Shown here one piece after another: positions 7,052 through 16,040 of a stretch of DNA of 42,431 nucleotides. This stretch comes from Bryobacterales bacterium. Lineage in GTDB: Bacteria; Acidobacteriota; Terriglobia; Bryobacterales; Bryobacteraceae. Made by a program: the position numbers and the translations under genes. The notes below the pieces were generated by a model. That model saw only the letters and a program-made list of their open reading frames with translations, had not been told where the DNA came from and made no database searches. The stretch is from assembly GCA_003170295.1 (NCBI GenBank), contig PNAJ01000049.1, forward strand, positions 1 through 42,431, given 5' to 3'. Each line of letters opens with the position of its first letter. Positions within the stretch are counted from its first letter, which is position 1.

Positions 7052-8065
7052 ATGCGAGCAAAGGTTATTCTTTTCGCGTTGTTTGTTTCGGTGGCGTTCG
7101 GGCAGGATGCGAACGTGTCCCGAGTCTTTCATCTGCACCACGTCGAGACGACGCAGGATCTGAATGAGTTGGCGGTCCTGATCCGCACGGTTGCGGACAT
7201 TTCCGACGCAACGACGGACACTGTGCAAAAAACCGTATCGGTGCGCGGCACCGCCAGCCAAATTGCGATCGCCGAATGGCTGTTCACCGAGCTCGACCGG
7301 CAAACCTTGCCGGATTCAGTGACGCAAGAGTTCAAAGTGCCGAATAGCGCCGATGACGTGGTGCGGGTGTTCTACCTGCCCAACACGGCAACCGTGCAGG
7401 CCTTTCAGGAAATCGCGACGACGATCCGCACGATTGCCGAGATCCGGCGGGTCTTCACCTACAACACGCCAAGAGCGCTCGCGGTGCGGGGAACCGCCGA
7501 CCAGATCGCGGCTGCCGCATTCATGATTGGCGAACTGGACCAGCCGGCCGGCGCGAAGAGGACCGACTCGCGCGTATTTCAGATGATCGATACCAGCAAG
7601 TACCCCGCGACCGGAGTGCAAGTGTTTTACCTGCCCTACGCCGCTACCGTGCAACAGTTTCAGGAGGTCGCGACGCTGATCCGGACTATCGGAGAAATTC
7701 GCAGAGTGTTCACTTACAACGCGCCGCGTGCCGTGGTGGTTCGCGGAGATGTGGATCAGATTGCGCTCGCCGATTGGCTCATCAAGGAACTCGGTAAACA
7801 AGTAGCCGCGGACACAGTGTCTTCGGCAACATACACGTATCCCGATATCTATCACGACGGCGAGAATCTAGTGCGCGTGTTTTACGTGAAAGGAGTGCCG
7901 ACGATTGCGGCTTTTCAGCAGCTCGCCACGCAGATCCGCACGACGGTTAAGATACGACGGGTGTTCACCTATAACGCAACACTCGCATTGGCGTTGCGTG
8001 GAACTGCCGCGCAGCTAGCGCTTGCGGAGCAAATGCTGAACGATCGGCAGATCGCTGCCAAGTAA
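7052..8065 (+). CDS. secreted protein with four secretin-N-like repeats
   Basis: A 337-residue protein from the ATG at 7052, which has AAGGAG seven bases upstream; an earlier in-frame ATG at 7016 has none. Residues 1-18 are a signal peptide (RAKVILFALFVSVAFGQ). The rest is four imperfect copies of a roughly 56-residue module at about 25-82, 105-163, 190-247 and 275-330. Each runs VF(H/Y)(L/V)...ATxQxFQExAxxIRTIxEIRRVFTYN...(A/V)VRGTxxQIAxAxxLIxELD. The pattern, with a closing (V/L)RG and the AE-LI-ELD helix, resembles the N1/N3 (secretin_N, NolW-like) domains of type II/III secretins, but no C-terminal secretin barrel follows. A periplasmic ring-forming or protein-binding role is a guess. It ends exactly where the converging TPR gene ends. 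Confidence 0.82.
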   Translation: MRAKVILFALFVSVAFGQDANVSRVFHLHHVETTQDLNELAVLIRTVADISDATTDTVQKTVSVRGTASQIAIAEWLFTELDRQTLPDSVTQEFKVPNSADDVVRVFYLPNTATVQAFQEIATTIRTIAEIRRVFTYNTPRALAVRGTADQIAAAAFMIGELDQPAGAKRTDSRVFQMIDTSKYPATGVQVFYLPYAATVQQFQEVATLIRTIGEIRRVFTYNAPRAVVVRGDVDQIALADWLIKELGKQVAADTVSSATYTYPDIYHDGENLVRVFYVKGVPTIAAFQQLATQIRTTVKIRRVFTYNATLALALRGTAAQLALAEQMLNDRQIAAK

Positions 8066-9721
8066 CTAGCTGCCCTTGAGCTCGCGAGTCTTCGCTTCAT
8101 CCGCCGCACTGCCCGCGGCATCGCCTGATGCTTTTCGCGCTAGCGCCCGGTTCTGAAACGCGTTCAAATACTTCGGATTGAGCCGGATCGCTTCATCGAA
8201 ATCCGCCAGGGCCTTTTTGTGATCCTTTAGCAGATAGTAAGCGAATCCCCGGGCGTTGAGCGCTAGAGTGAAGTCTGGTTTCTCCTCCAGCGCCGCGCTC
8301 AACTCCTCTACGGCCTCGCGGTATTTGCCTTGACTCAATAGCTCGCGCCCGGTTTGATTGTGCTGGGCTGAGGATTTTCCGTCACTTTTCGATTCGATCG
8401 CAGGTTTCGATTCGATCACCGGCGCCTTGACCGTCTTCACGGGTTTTGCCGCGGCTTTCTCGACGGGCTTTGCCTCGATGGCCCTCGGCTCGGCGACTTT
8501 CAGAGCCATCGTCTCGCGCTCCGGCGGCGCCACAGGCTTAGCCGTAACAGCGGCAATCACCGGAGGATCCTTGGCGACCTCCAGGCGGATAAATGCTTCT
8601 TGCGTCTTGCCGAGCACATTCCGCGCCTCTTGATAGTCGGGCTTCAAGCGCAACGCGTGATTCAGATCGTCCATCGCCTCGCGATACTTTCCCAACAGGA
8701 AGTACGCACTGCCGCGGGCGCACCAGGCCTCGGGCATTTCCGGTTTCAGCTTGATGGCTTCGGTGCGATCCGCCATCCCCTGTTCATGCATGCCGAGTGC
8801 GTGATACGATCCGCCGCGCGCCATGAGGGCCTCGGCCGAATCGGGCCGCAGCTTCACCGCTTCGATACGGTCCGCCAGCGCTTTCTGATTCTCACCCGTC
8901 GCCGCATACACGCTCGATCGCGCTAAATATAAGGACGCGTCTTCCGGCGTCATGGAGATTGCCACGTCGAAATCTGTGACCGACTTTTCGTAGAATCCCA
9001 ATCTTGCCCAGGCTGCTCCGCGCAGCATGAGTGCGCGCCCGTTCTTCGGATCCAGACGCAGCACGCGATCGCAATCCTCCACCGCGTGTGGAAACTCGCC
9101 GAGCTGCCCATAGGCAAAACCGCGCTCTAGATACGCGCCGGCATCGTCCGGTTTTAGTAGTGCCGCCTGGGTGAAATCGTCGATCGCGTCGCGATAGTTT
9201 CCCATAGCGGAAAGCGCCATGCCGCGGCCCTTCCACGGAGCCGGATCGTCCAGCCGCAGCTTGATTGCCTTCGTGTAATCCTCTGCGGCAAGCAGATGCT
9301 CTCCCAAATGTTCGTGCGCGGCCCCTCTCTGCGAATAGAGCACCGACGTCTCCGCGCCCAGTTGAAACAGCGCCGTCACATCGGCGATCACACCACGATG
9401 GTTGCCCAGTTTCGCGTACGTTTCGCTACGCCAGCGGAACATATCCGGATTCTTAGGGTCCAGCCGGATCGCCTCTGTCAGATCGTCAATGGCCTTTTCC
9501 GGGAGATTGAGCGCAAGCTGCGTCTTGGCGCGGTGCAGATACGCCAGCGCCGTTGGATCCGCGTCGAGCGATGCGGAAAACGCGTTATAAGCTTCCTGCC
9601 AGTGGCCGGCTTGTTCAAAGCGAATGCCTTGCTCATACTCGCGCTGCGCTTTTCGCGAGTCGGCGGCAAGCGCCAGCGTCGCTAAGGCAAGCATAGTGCA
9701 AATGTAAGGTCTGATATTCAC
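8066..9721 (-). CDS. exported TPR-repeat protein
   Basis: A 551-residue protein with an N-terminal signal sequence (about residues 1-20, ending ALAADS). An array of about ten TPR units spans residues 24-370, recognisable by repeated (A/G)xxxxxLGxxxxAxxDxxxAIxLxPxxxxxxxxR patterns. A proline/alanine/lysine-rich linker follows at about 385-450, with tandem VEKAAAKPVKTVKAP- and IESKPAIESK-like stretches, then two more TPRs to residue 540. TPR arrays act as protein-interaction scaffolds; no catalytic domain is visible. Convergent with the secretin-N repeat protein, with no base between the two stops. It is not linked operonically to murJ, which lies 72 bp upstream in the same orientation, though read-through is possible. 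Confidence 0.85.
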   Translation of the reverse strand: MNIRPYICTMLALATLALAADSRKAQREYEQGIRFEQAGHWQEAYNAFSASLDADPTALAYLHRAKTQLALNLPEKAIDDLTEAIRLDPKNPDMFRWRSETYAKLGNHRGVIADVTALFQLGAETSVLYSQRGAAHEHLGEHLLAAEDYTKAIKLRLDDPAPWKGRGMALSAMGNYRDAIDDFTQAALLKPDDAGAYLERGFAYGQLGEFPHAVEDCDRVLRLDPKNGRALMLRGAAWARLGFYEKSVTDFDVAISMTPEDASLYLARSSVYAATGENQKALADRIEAVKLRPDSAEALMARGGSYHALGMHEQGMADRTEAIKLKPEMPEAWCARGSAYFLLGKYREAMDDLNHALRLKPDYQEARNVLGKTQEAFIRLEVAKDPPVIAAVTAKPVAPPERETMALKVAEPRAIEAKPVEKAAAKPVKTVKAPVIESKPAIESKSDGKSSAQHNQTGRELLSQGKYREAVEELSAALEEKPDFTLALNARGFAYYLLKDHKKALADFDEAIRLNPKYLNAFQNRALARKASGDAAGSAADEAKTRELKGS

Positions 9722-9793
9722 GTGATACTACTTTCTTGAGGATTCAATCGGATGAATGCCTTAGAACCTTTAGTATTGCTCAGGGTACGGGGC

Positions 9794-11506
9794 CTAGGAC
9801 CCGGCCCGGTGCAGCCGTCGTTTGACCGGCGCGAGCACAGCCTGGATCGCCATATCCAGGTCGGTAACCCCCATCATACGGCACGCGGCATAAAATACCA
9901 CTACGCCTAGTGGTATCGACACCGCCAGATCGGCTCGCCGAGCCATCTGTGACACTCCGAGCCATCTCTCCATCTGGTGTGACGCCAGAAATACCGCTCC
10001 ACCCATGGCAGCCGAAGCGATTGCGACTTTCGCGAACCCAGCCGCCAGTTCACGACCATAAACGCCGCCTAGCCTGGACCGTAAAATCGCGAAGAGAACT
10101 ACGAATCCGAATAACGCCACCGCCGAAGTCGCAAGCGCCAACCCCGCGTGCCTAAAACCCGCCATCCTTATCAGCGTCACCGCAGTGGCATAATTGATCG
10201 CGATCGACAGAATACTGACGATCATTGGAGTGCGCGCGTCCCCCAGCGCGTAAAATGCTGGAGTCAAGACCTTTAGCGCCGCATAACCGGCCAGCCCAAT
10301 CGCGTAGCAGGAGAGTGCGGACGCGGTTTGCTGCGTGTCGTACACCTCGAATTTTCCACCCTGGTAGATCGCGCCGATAATAGACCTGCCCAGCACCACT
10401 AGGCCGACCGACGAGGGCAGCGTCAACAAAAACACCATGCCCAGCGACTTGGAGAAAGTACGGCGAAACTCATCCATGTTTCCCGCTGCGGCGCTGCGCG
10501 AGATCGAGGGCAGCGTCGCCGATCCGATCGCCACTCCAAACAACCCTAGAGGGAGCTGCATGAAGCGGAACGCATAGCCGAGCCAGCTCACCGGGCCGTC
10601 GTATCCGCGAACCGGGTCGGCGATGCCGGACGCTAGATTCGTGCTGACCGCCACGTTGATCAGCACTGCGGCGTTCCCTAAGATCGCCGGCGGCATCATC
10701 CGCAGGATGCGCCGCAGCCCTGGATGCGCCCAGTCGAATGCCGCGTGGAAGCGATACCCGAGCTTATAGAGGCTCGGCAATTGCCAGCACAATTGCAGCG
10801 CACCGCCTAGGACGACGCCGATCGCCATTCCGTCAATACGCGATATATGGATCTGCGACCCGTTGAGCCGCGGCGCAAGCCACCCTCCAATCGCGATGCC
10901 GAATCCAACTGAGCCGATGTTGAAGAATGTCGACGCGGTGGCCGGCACGCCGAACTTGTTCGAGGCGTTCAGCATCCCCATCGCCTGCGCCGCCAGAGCC
11001 ACCAGCAGGAGGAACGGGAACATGATGCGGGTCATGGAAACGGCCAGTTCGAATTTTCCGGGCACGGTCGCGTAGCCCGGCGCCAGCGTCGAAACCAACT
11101 GCGGTGCGAAGATCATGCCCGCCGCGCAGACCGTGCCGACTACGACGATCAATGCCGTCGCCACCAGATTTGCCAGCCGCTCCGCATCTTTGTTGCTGCG
11201 GCTCGAAAGATATTCCGTGAACGTCGGAACAAAGGCACTGGACAACGCGCCTTCGGCGAATAGATCGCGCGTCAGGTTGGGAATGCGGAACCCCAGATTG
11301 AATGCGTCCTGAATCAGCCCCGCGCCGAACAGCCGCGCCATCACCATCTCGCGCAGCAGTCCCGTAAGGCGGCTCATGAATACGGCGAGTGAGACGATTC
11401 CCGCGGAGCGGACGACGCTTTCCTGCGCCGTTCGAGATGAAGCGGTCGCCGTCTGCACAGACGGTCGCGCTGGGTCAGCTTCCGTATTGTTCAAAAAAGT
11501 GGGCAA
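9794..11506 (-). CDS. murJ: lipid II flippase MurJ (MviN family)
   Basis: An integral membrane protein of 570 residues that moves lipid-linked peptidoglycan precursors across the inner membrane (MOP exporter superfamily). After a soluble N-terminal tail of about 35 residues come the family-typical SRLTGLLREMVMARLFGAG, AFNLGFRIPNLTRDLFAEGALSSAFVP and roughly fourteen hydrophobic segments, with the RFMQLPLGLFGVAIGSATLP signature in the middle. The tail and the first 32 bases overlap the 3' end of the upstream M20 peptidase gene; a start further downstream would remove the overlap, but no better Shine-Dalgarno was found. A paralogue serving an exopolysaccharide is possible given the neighbouring locus, but the sequence looks like a canonical MurJ. 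Confidence 0.92.
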   Translation of the reverse strand: MPTFLNNTEADPARPSVQTATASSRTAQESVVRSAGIVSLAVFMSRLTGLLREMVMARLFGAGLIQDAFNLGFRIPNLTRDLFAEGALSSAFVPTFTEYLSSRSNKDAERLANLVATALIVVVGTVCAAGMIFAPQLVSTLAPGYATVPGKFELAVSMTRIMFPFLLLVALAAQAMGMLNASNKFGVPATASTFFNIGSVGFGIAIGGWLAPRLNGSQIHISRIDGMAIGVVLGGALQLCWQLPSLYKLGYRFHAAFDWAHPGLRRILRMMPPAILGNAAVLINVAVSTNLASGIADPVRGYDGPVSWLGYAFRFMQLPLGLFGVAIGSATLPSISRSAAAGNMDEFRRTFSKSLGMVFLLTLPSSVGLVVLGRSIIGAIYQGGKFEVYDTQQTASALSCYAIGLAGYAALKVLTPAFYALGDARTPMIVSILSIAINYATAVTLIRMAGFRHAGLALATSAVALFGFVVLFAILRSRLGGVYGRELAAGFAKVAIASAAMGGAVFLASHQMERWLGVSQMARRADLAVSIPLGVVVFYAACRMMGVTDLDMAIQAVLAPVKRRLHRAGS

Positions 11507-12845
11507 TCGTTACGATTCCTGCGTAATAGTTCGACAGTTTATACTTTTCGTTCGGCGAATGCAGTCCATCGTCAGGTAATCCAAATCCCATCAGGATGGT
11601 CGGAATGTGAAGATGTTTGGCGAAATCTCCCACAATGGGGATCGATCCGCCGCTGCGCACGAACACCGTTTCGCGGCCCATCACATCGCGAAACGCGCGC
11701 GCGGCCACGTCGATGGCGGGATGATCCGGGTTCACCATGATCGCCTCGCCCGCGCTCAGCACACGAACTTCAACTTTAATGCCGGCCGGCGCGTTGTCTT
11801 GGACGAACTTCTGGTACGCCGCGATGATCTTTTCGGCGTTCTGCTTCGGCACCAGCCTTATGCTTACCTTGGCCGTCGCGGTCGCGGGAATCACGGTCTT
11901 CGCACCCGCCGCGGTGAATCCTCCGGCGATGCCGTGGACTTCGAGCGTCGGCCGCGCCCACACTCGCTCTAAAACGGTGTAGCCAGGCTCGCCAGTGAGC
12001 CGCGTCGATCCGACTTCTTTTTTCAGAAACTCCGGTTCATCGAATGGCAGGGTCTTCCAGCTTTGCTTCTCGGCGGGAGCCGGCGGCTCGACGTCGTCGT
12101 ACATTCCTGGAATCTGGATCACGCCGTCGGCATTTTTCAACTTCGCGAGCAACTCCACTAATCCGAACACCGCATTGGGCGCAGCCCCGCCGTACAAGCC
12201 CGAATGCAAATCGCGCGCCGGACCTTTCGCCTCGATCTCGGTGTAGACCAGCCCGCGCAGTCCGATGCACAGCGTAGGAATCCCTTCCGCATACATCGCC
12301 GTGTCGGATACCAGCGCGACGTCGGCTTTCAACTTCGCCGGATTCTCGGCGACATACTTCGCCACCGATTCGCCGCCGATCTCCTCTTCGCCTTCGATCA
12401 GAAACTTCAAATTGACAGGCAGGGTCCCGTTCACCGCACGCAAGGCCTCGACAGCTTTGATGTGCATGTACATCTGCCCTTTGTCGTCGGCCGAACCGCG
12501 GGCGTAAATATTTCCATCGCGCAGAACGGGCTCAAACGGAGGCGACTTCCACAGCTCCAGCGGATCGGGCGGCTGCACATCGTAATGCCCATAACACAGC
12601 ACCGTCGGCTTTCCTGGAGCGTGCAGCCAATCGGCGTAAACCAGAGGATGCTTGGCCGTGGGAATGATCGCGACGTTCTCAAGCCCCGCGCCCGTCAGGC
12701 TATCGGCGACAAATTTCGCGGCCCTGTCGACGTCTCCTTTATTCTCCGGCAGCGTGCTGATGCTCGGAATCCGCAGAAACGCAAACAACTCCTGGAGCAG
12801 ACGATCTTTATTCTGCCCGACAAATGCCGCTGTGGATGGAGACAC
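11475..12845 (-). CDS. M20 family dipeptidase
   Basis: A 456-residue zinc-dependent exopeptidase of the M20 family, dipeptidase/CNDP-like subgroup. The metal site is visible: His87 and Asp89 in CYGHYDVQPPD, the bridging Asp of RGSADDKGQ (about 120-121), the catalytic and metal-binding glutamates of IEGEEEIGG (about 152-156), Asp in VALVSDT, and His in the C-terminal DDGLHSPNE. The inserted dimerisation domain begins around ARDLHSGLYGG. No signal peptide is present, so it is cytoplasmic. It overlaps murJ by 32 bp and follows the exopolysaccharide operon end (62 bp gap). The substrate is probably a dipeptide; a link to peptidoglycan turnover through murJ is inference only. Confidence 0.9.
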   Translation of the reverse strand: MSPSTAAFVGQNKDRLLQELFAFLRIPSISTLPENKGDVDRAAKFVADSLTGAGLENVAIIPTAKHPLVYADWLHAPGKPTVLCYGHYDVQPPDPLELWKSPPFEPVLRDGNIYARGSADDKGQMYMHIKAVEALRAVNGTLPVNLKFLIEGEEEIGGESVAKYVAENPAKLKADVALVSDTAMYAEGIPTLCIGLRGLVYTEIEAKGPARDLHSGLYGGAAPNAVFGLVELLAKLKNADGVIQIPGMYDDVEPPAPAEKQSWKTLPFDEPEFLKKEVGSTRLTGEPGYTVLERVWARPTLEVHGIAGGFTAAGAKTVIPATATAKVSIRLVPKQNAEKIIAAYQKFVQDNAPAGIKVEVRVLSAGEAIMVNPDHPAIDVAARAFRDVMGRETVFVRSGGSIPIVGDFAKHLHIPTILMGFGLPDDGLHSPNEKYKLSNYYAGIVTIAHFFEQYGS

Positions 12846-12907
12846 GACTCAATTATAAGGCGGTCTTGATCCCCGCTTTATAGTTGCCGCGTTCTCCGCG
12901 CTCCGGA

Positions 12908-14323
12908 TCAATACGCGCCGCGCGCAAATAACACCGCCGCGACCGTTCTCGCCAGAATATAAAGGTCGAGCCACGGCGACCAGTTGCGAATGTAGTAGGT
13001 ATCCAGGTGGACGCGCTTTTCGTAAGGAAGGTCGTTCCGCCCGGAGACCTGCCACAGCCCGGTAATTCCCGGCTTTACCTGCATGTAGAGCTCGTAGGCG
13101 TCGCCATAAAGCGGAATCTCATCGGCGACAATCGGACGCGGCCCCACCACACTCATTTCGCCCAGCAGGACATTCCAGATCTGCGGCAGCTCATCCAGAC
13201 TGGTTCGCCGCAGAAAACGCCCGACAGCGGTGACGCGCGGATCGCGGCGCAGTTTATGATCGCGATCCCATTCCTCGCGCAGCGCCGGATTCGCGTGAAG
13301 ATGGCGCGCCAGCACCTCGCTCGCATTGCGCACCATGGACCGGAACTTCCAGGCAGTGAAGGTCGCGCCGTTGTGTCCGCACCTCACCTGCTGATAGAAC
13401 ACCGGCCCGCCGGACGTGAGCCGGATAGCCGCGGCGATCAGCACGACGAACGGAAGCGCCAGCGCCGCCGTGGCGAGAATCAGCCACAGGTCAATCGCGC
13501 GCTTCACCGCTCGCGCCCCCGGCATCAGCAGCCTCTGCCGGAATTCGAGGCCGATGACGCCGCCCAGATCGCGCGCCTCCACCCATAGGCTCGAAAGGCC
13601 GCTCAACTCCGGCACTATCGTGACCCGCCGGAACACACGGCTCAGTTCGCGGTATCCCTTCGCCAGTTCGCCCCCCGGAGTACCAGCCAGAATCGCATGG
13701 CGGATACCGAGCGCGCCGCAAGCCGCCGCCGCGTGGCGCGGATCGCGCACAACCAGAACCGGTCGCAGCCCCAATTCCGGGAGCTCGGTAAGGGACCGCA
13801 CCACCGCCGACGCGGCATCCCCATCGCCGATCACCACCACCGCGTCTCCCCACCACGGCTGCCCTTCGAGCGAGTGCCGCAACAGCGCGCGCCCCACCGG
13901 AACGATTACCAGCGATTGCGCCCACGCCAGCAGGAACACCGCGCGCGAGAAAGATGCGGCGTCCTTGAGAAGAAATGCAGTAACGGCCAGCGCCGGATAA
14001 ACCAGGCTGGTGGCCACCGAGAGCTTTCTCAACTCGTCGGCCGCGTTACGTCCGAACCCCGGATACAGGCCGGACGCGGCATATGCGATCACGAACGTGA
14101 GCAGCACCGGCCACAGCGGGAGGTAATTCTCAGGCACCAGCCGAGCGTCCGCACGGCTCCAAATGAGGACGCTCGAAACCGCGGCGACGGAAAGCGACGC
14201 GAGATCCCCAACCGCGAACATCGCCCCCGACACCGACGGATGCGAAAGCCTGTATACCCCCGCGCGGCCAGCATCTGACCAGGAAGCGAGTTCGCGGATC
14301 GGTGTCTGCTGGAGAGTCGACAT
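12908..14323 (-). CDS. undecaprenyl-phosphate sugar phosphotransferase, WbaP type (initiating transferase)
   Basis: A polyprenyl glycosylphosphotransferase of 471 residues that loads the first sugar-1-phosphate onto undecaprenyl phosphate to begin repeat-unit assembly. The N-terminal half has about four to five hydrophobic segments and a nucleotide-binding-like domain (about 150-245, [15 protein letters not shown]). The C-terminal catalytic domain begins with [18 protein letters not shown], continues through [22 protein letters not shown] and [20 protein letters not shown], and ends with the typical VSGRND and [10 protein letters not shown]. The length and the five-segment membrane region match WbaP rather than the short PglC type. 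It is the last gene of the exopolysaccharide operon, 13 bp after the preceding glycosyltransferase. The sugar (galactose or glucose) cannot be read. Confidence 0.92.
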   Translation of the reverse strand: MSTLQQTPIRELASWSDAGRAGVYRLSHPSVSGAMFAVGDLASLSVAAVSSVLIWSRADARLVPENYLPLWPVLLTFVIAYAASGLYPGFGRNAADELRKLSVATSLVYPALAVTAFLLKDAASFSRAVFLLAWAQSLVIVPVGRALLRHSLEGQPWWGDAVVVIGDGDAASAVVRSLTELPELGLRPVLVVRDPRHAAAACGALGIRHAILAGTPGGELAKGYRELSRVFRRVTIVPELSGLSSLWVEARDLGGVIGLEFRQRLLMPGARAVKRAIDLWLILATAALALPFVVLIAAAIRLTSGGPVFYQQVRCGHNGATFTAWKFRSMVRNASEVLARHLHANPALREEWDRDHKLRRDPRVTAVGRFLRRTSLDELPQIWNVLLGEMSVVGPRPIVADEIPLYGDAYELYMQVKPGITGLWQVSGRNDLPYEKRVHLDTYYIRNWSPWLDLYILARTVAAVLFARGAY

Positions 14324-14336
14324 TGTCAGCGCACTA

Positions 14337-15239
14337 TTAGTTTCTAGTCGTGGACTGCGACGCGTGCTGCGCTCGCATGAGACTCCGCGCTCGCTGCAAC
14401 GCGTGACCGCAGTGATACCCGAGAGCTTTAACCGCCGCCTCGGTCAAAGCACCGGGGATCAATTCGGAACGTCCGATGCGGTGCAAGTGCGCAATCTCCC
14501 TCCGCACAAAATCCAGCCCCTCACCGGAACTGCGCTCGGAACGAAATGTCTCGCTGTGCTCGCTCAAGACTTCGCCGATGCGTAAATAACGGCGAAACAA
14601 CGCACTCAGAGAAAAGTGATGCGAATGGATCACCTTGGCCTCCGCGACGTACGCGATTTGATAGCCGGCGTCGAGAAGCCGCGCGCACAGCAGCATGTCT
14701 TCATTGGTCGCTACGGGCGCCGGAAACCTGCCGACTTTCTCGAAGCAAGCCCGGCTGACTGCGGAAGCAGCATTCGAAAAAAAGAATGTCCGCAAAGTTC
14801 GACGCTCCACCCGCGAGATATGGCGCAATGAGGATTCCTCCGGATAGTTGTAAAGCCCGGCGAAGGCCTCCGTGGGCGTCGCCCCGTCAGCAGGAATCTG
14901 CCGCGCGTAGGCAGCAGCCGTGAAGTGACCATCAATGGGCGCCGTCAACCGCGCGAGGAACTCAGGGGAAATGGGCAACGCGTCTTGTGTCAGGAACACG
15001 AGAATGTCGCCGGAGGCGTGATCGGCGCCGAAATTTCGTGCTCCGCCATGGTCGAAACGGCGTCGAGTGATCGGGTAGACAGCGCAGCAAAGCGCCGATG
15101 CCACGCGAGCGGTTCCGTCCTCTGACTCCGAATCGATAACGATCACCTCAATATTCTTCACCGTCTGACGGCGCAACGAAGCTATGAGGTTCGGAATTCG
15201 GCTCGCTCCATTCAGGGTTGGGATGATCACCGAGATCAT
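14337..15239 (-). CDS. glycosyltransferase family 2
   Basis: A 300-residue GT-A-fold transferase beginning MISVIIPTLNGA, with the nucleotide-sugar-binding region IDSESEDGT (about 35-43), RRRFDHGGARNFG (about 59-71) and the metal-binding region VFLTQDALP (about 81-89). The arrangement FDHGGARNxGA with TQDA resembles rhamnosyltransferase-like GT2 enzymes. It lacks transmembrane helices and probably acts at the cytoplasmic membrane face, adding a sugar to the lipid-linked repeat unit. It lies nine bases after another GT2 gene and thirteen before the WbaP-like gene within the operon. The acceptor and donor are unknown. Confidence 0.88.
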   Translation of the reverse strand: MISVIIPTLNGASRIPNLIASLRRQTVKNIEVIVIDSESEDGTARVASALCCAVYPITRRRFDHGGARNFGADHASGDILVFLTQDALPISPEFLARLTAPIDGHFTAAAYARQIPADGATPTEAFAGLYNYPEESSLRHISRVERRTLRTFFFSNAASAVSRACFEKVGRFPAPVATNEDMLLCARLLDAGYQIAYVAEAKVIHSHHFSLSALFRRYLRIGEVLSEHSETFRSERSSGEGLDFVRREIAHLHRIGRSELIPGALTEAAVKALGYHCGHALQRARSLMRAQHASQSTTRN

Positions 15240-15248
15240 GGGATATCT

Positions 15249-16040
15249 TCAGCGCAAGTAGGCGCGTTTGAATCGAAATACAATCGTGTGTGAAACCAAC
15301 ATTGCCAGCAGCGTTCTGGCGATACCGTAGAAGCTGTAGGGAGATGCCGGATCGAAATACCGAAGTTGCAGGCTCAGGCGCTCCCGCTGCTGACGCCGCC
15401 GGCAACTGACAGTAAGCCCCTCCATCGAGTAATCGCACTGCGTCAGGACTTCGGGAAGCACCGCAAGTGTAAAGCGCTGTGCGATTCTCAGGAACAACTC
15501 GTAGTCCTCAGCTCCCGGGACATCCTCTCGATACAGACCAACCTCTTTCAGGGCACTGGCGCGCATCATCGACCCGGCATGCACCAGGCAGTTGTTCAAA
15601 TGCAGCTCTTGGATAATCTTTTCGTGGTCGAATGGAGCGCGATACCGGAATAGCAGCGAGTGGCTTGAATCGACAAAATCGACAAACGATGAGGCCGCGC
15701 CGCACTTTGTGTGAGAGTCGAGAAACTGCACCTGCCGCTCGAAGCGCTCGGGCACGATCGTGTCTCCGGCGTCCAGCCGCCCAACGTAGCTATATTCGCG
15801 CGCCAGGATAAAGCGGAGTCCGCGGTTGAGCGCCGCAGCGATCCCTTGATTTTCCTCAAGTCGCAGCAGGAACACCGGAACGTCATCCCGCAGCCGCGAT
15901 GGCACAACAATGGGCTCAAGGCTGCCGTCGTCCACCACGACAACATCGAAGCGGCCGGAGGCTTTTGTTAGGCTGTCCAGACTTCTCTCCAGACCCGCCT
16001 GGTTTCGATACACAGGAATCAATACAGCGAGCCCCGTCAT
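15249..16040 (-). CDS. glycosyltransferase family 2
   Basis: A 263-residue GT2 enzyme starting MTGLAVLIPVYRNQ. It has VVVDDGSLEP (about 34-43), NQGIAAALNRGLRF (about 64-77) and the DxD-equivalent RLDAGDT (about 88-94), whose LDAGD is common among beta-glycosyltransferases of capsule clusters. Further motifs are LVHAGSMMR and VPGAEDYELFLRIA, the latter carrying the ED catalytic-base region. Its start overlaps the stop of the GT4 gene by four bases (ATGA), indicating coupled translation. It probably transfers one sugar of the repeat unit; its specificity cannot be inferred. Confidence 0.88.
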   Translation of the reverse strand: MTGLAVLIPVYRNQAGLERSLDSLTKASGRFDVVVVDDGSLEPIVVPSRLRDDVPVFLLRLEENQGIAAALNRGLRFILAREYSYVGRLDAGDTIVPERFERQVQFLDSHTKCGAASSFVDFVDSSHSLLFRYRAPFDHEKIIQELHLNNCLVHAGSMMRASALKEVGLYREDVPGAEDYELFLRIAQRFTLAVLPEVLTQCDYSMEGLTVSCRRRQQRERLSLQLRYFDPASPYSFYGIARTLLAMLVSHTIVFRFKRAYLR

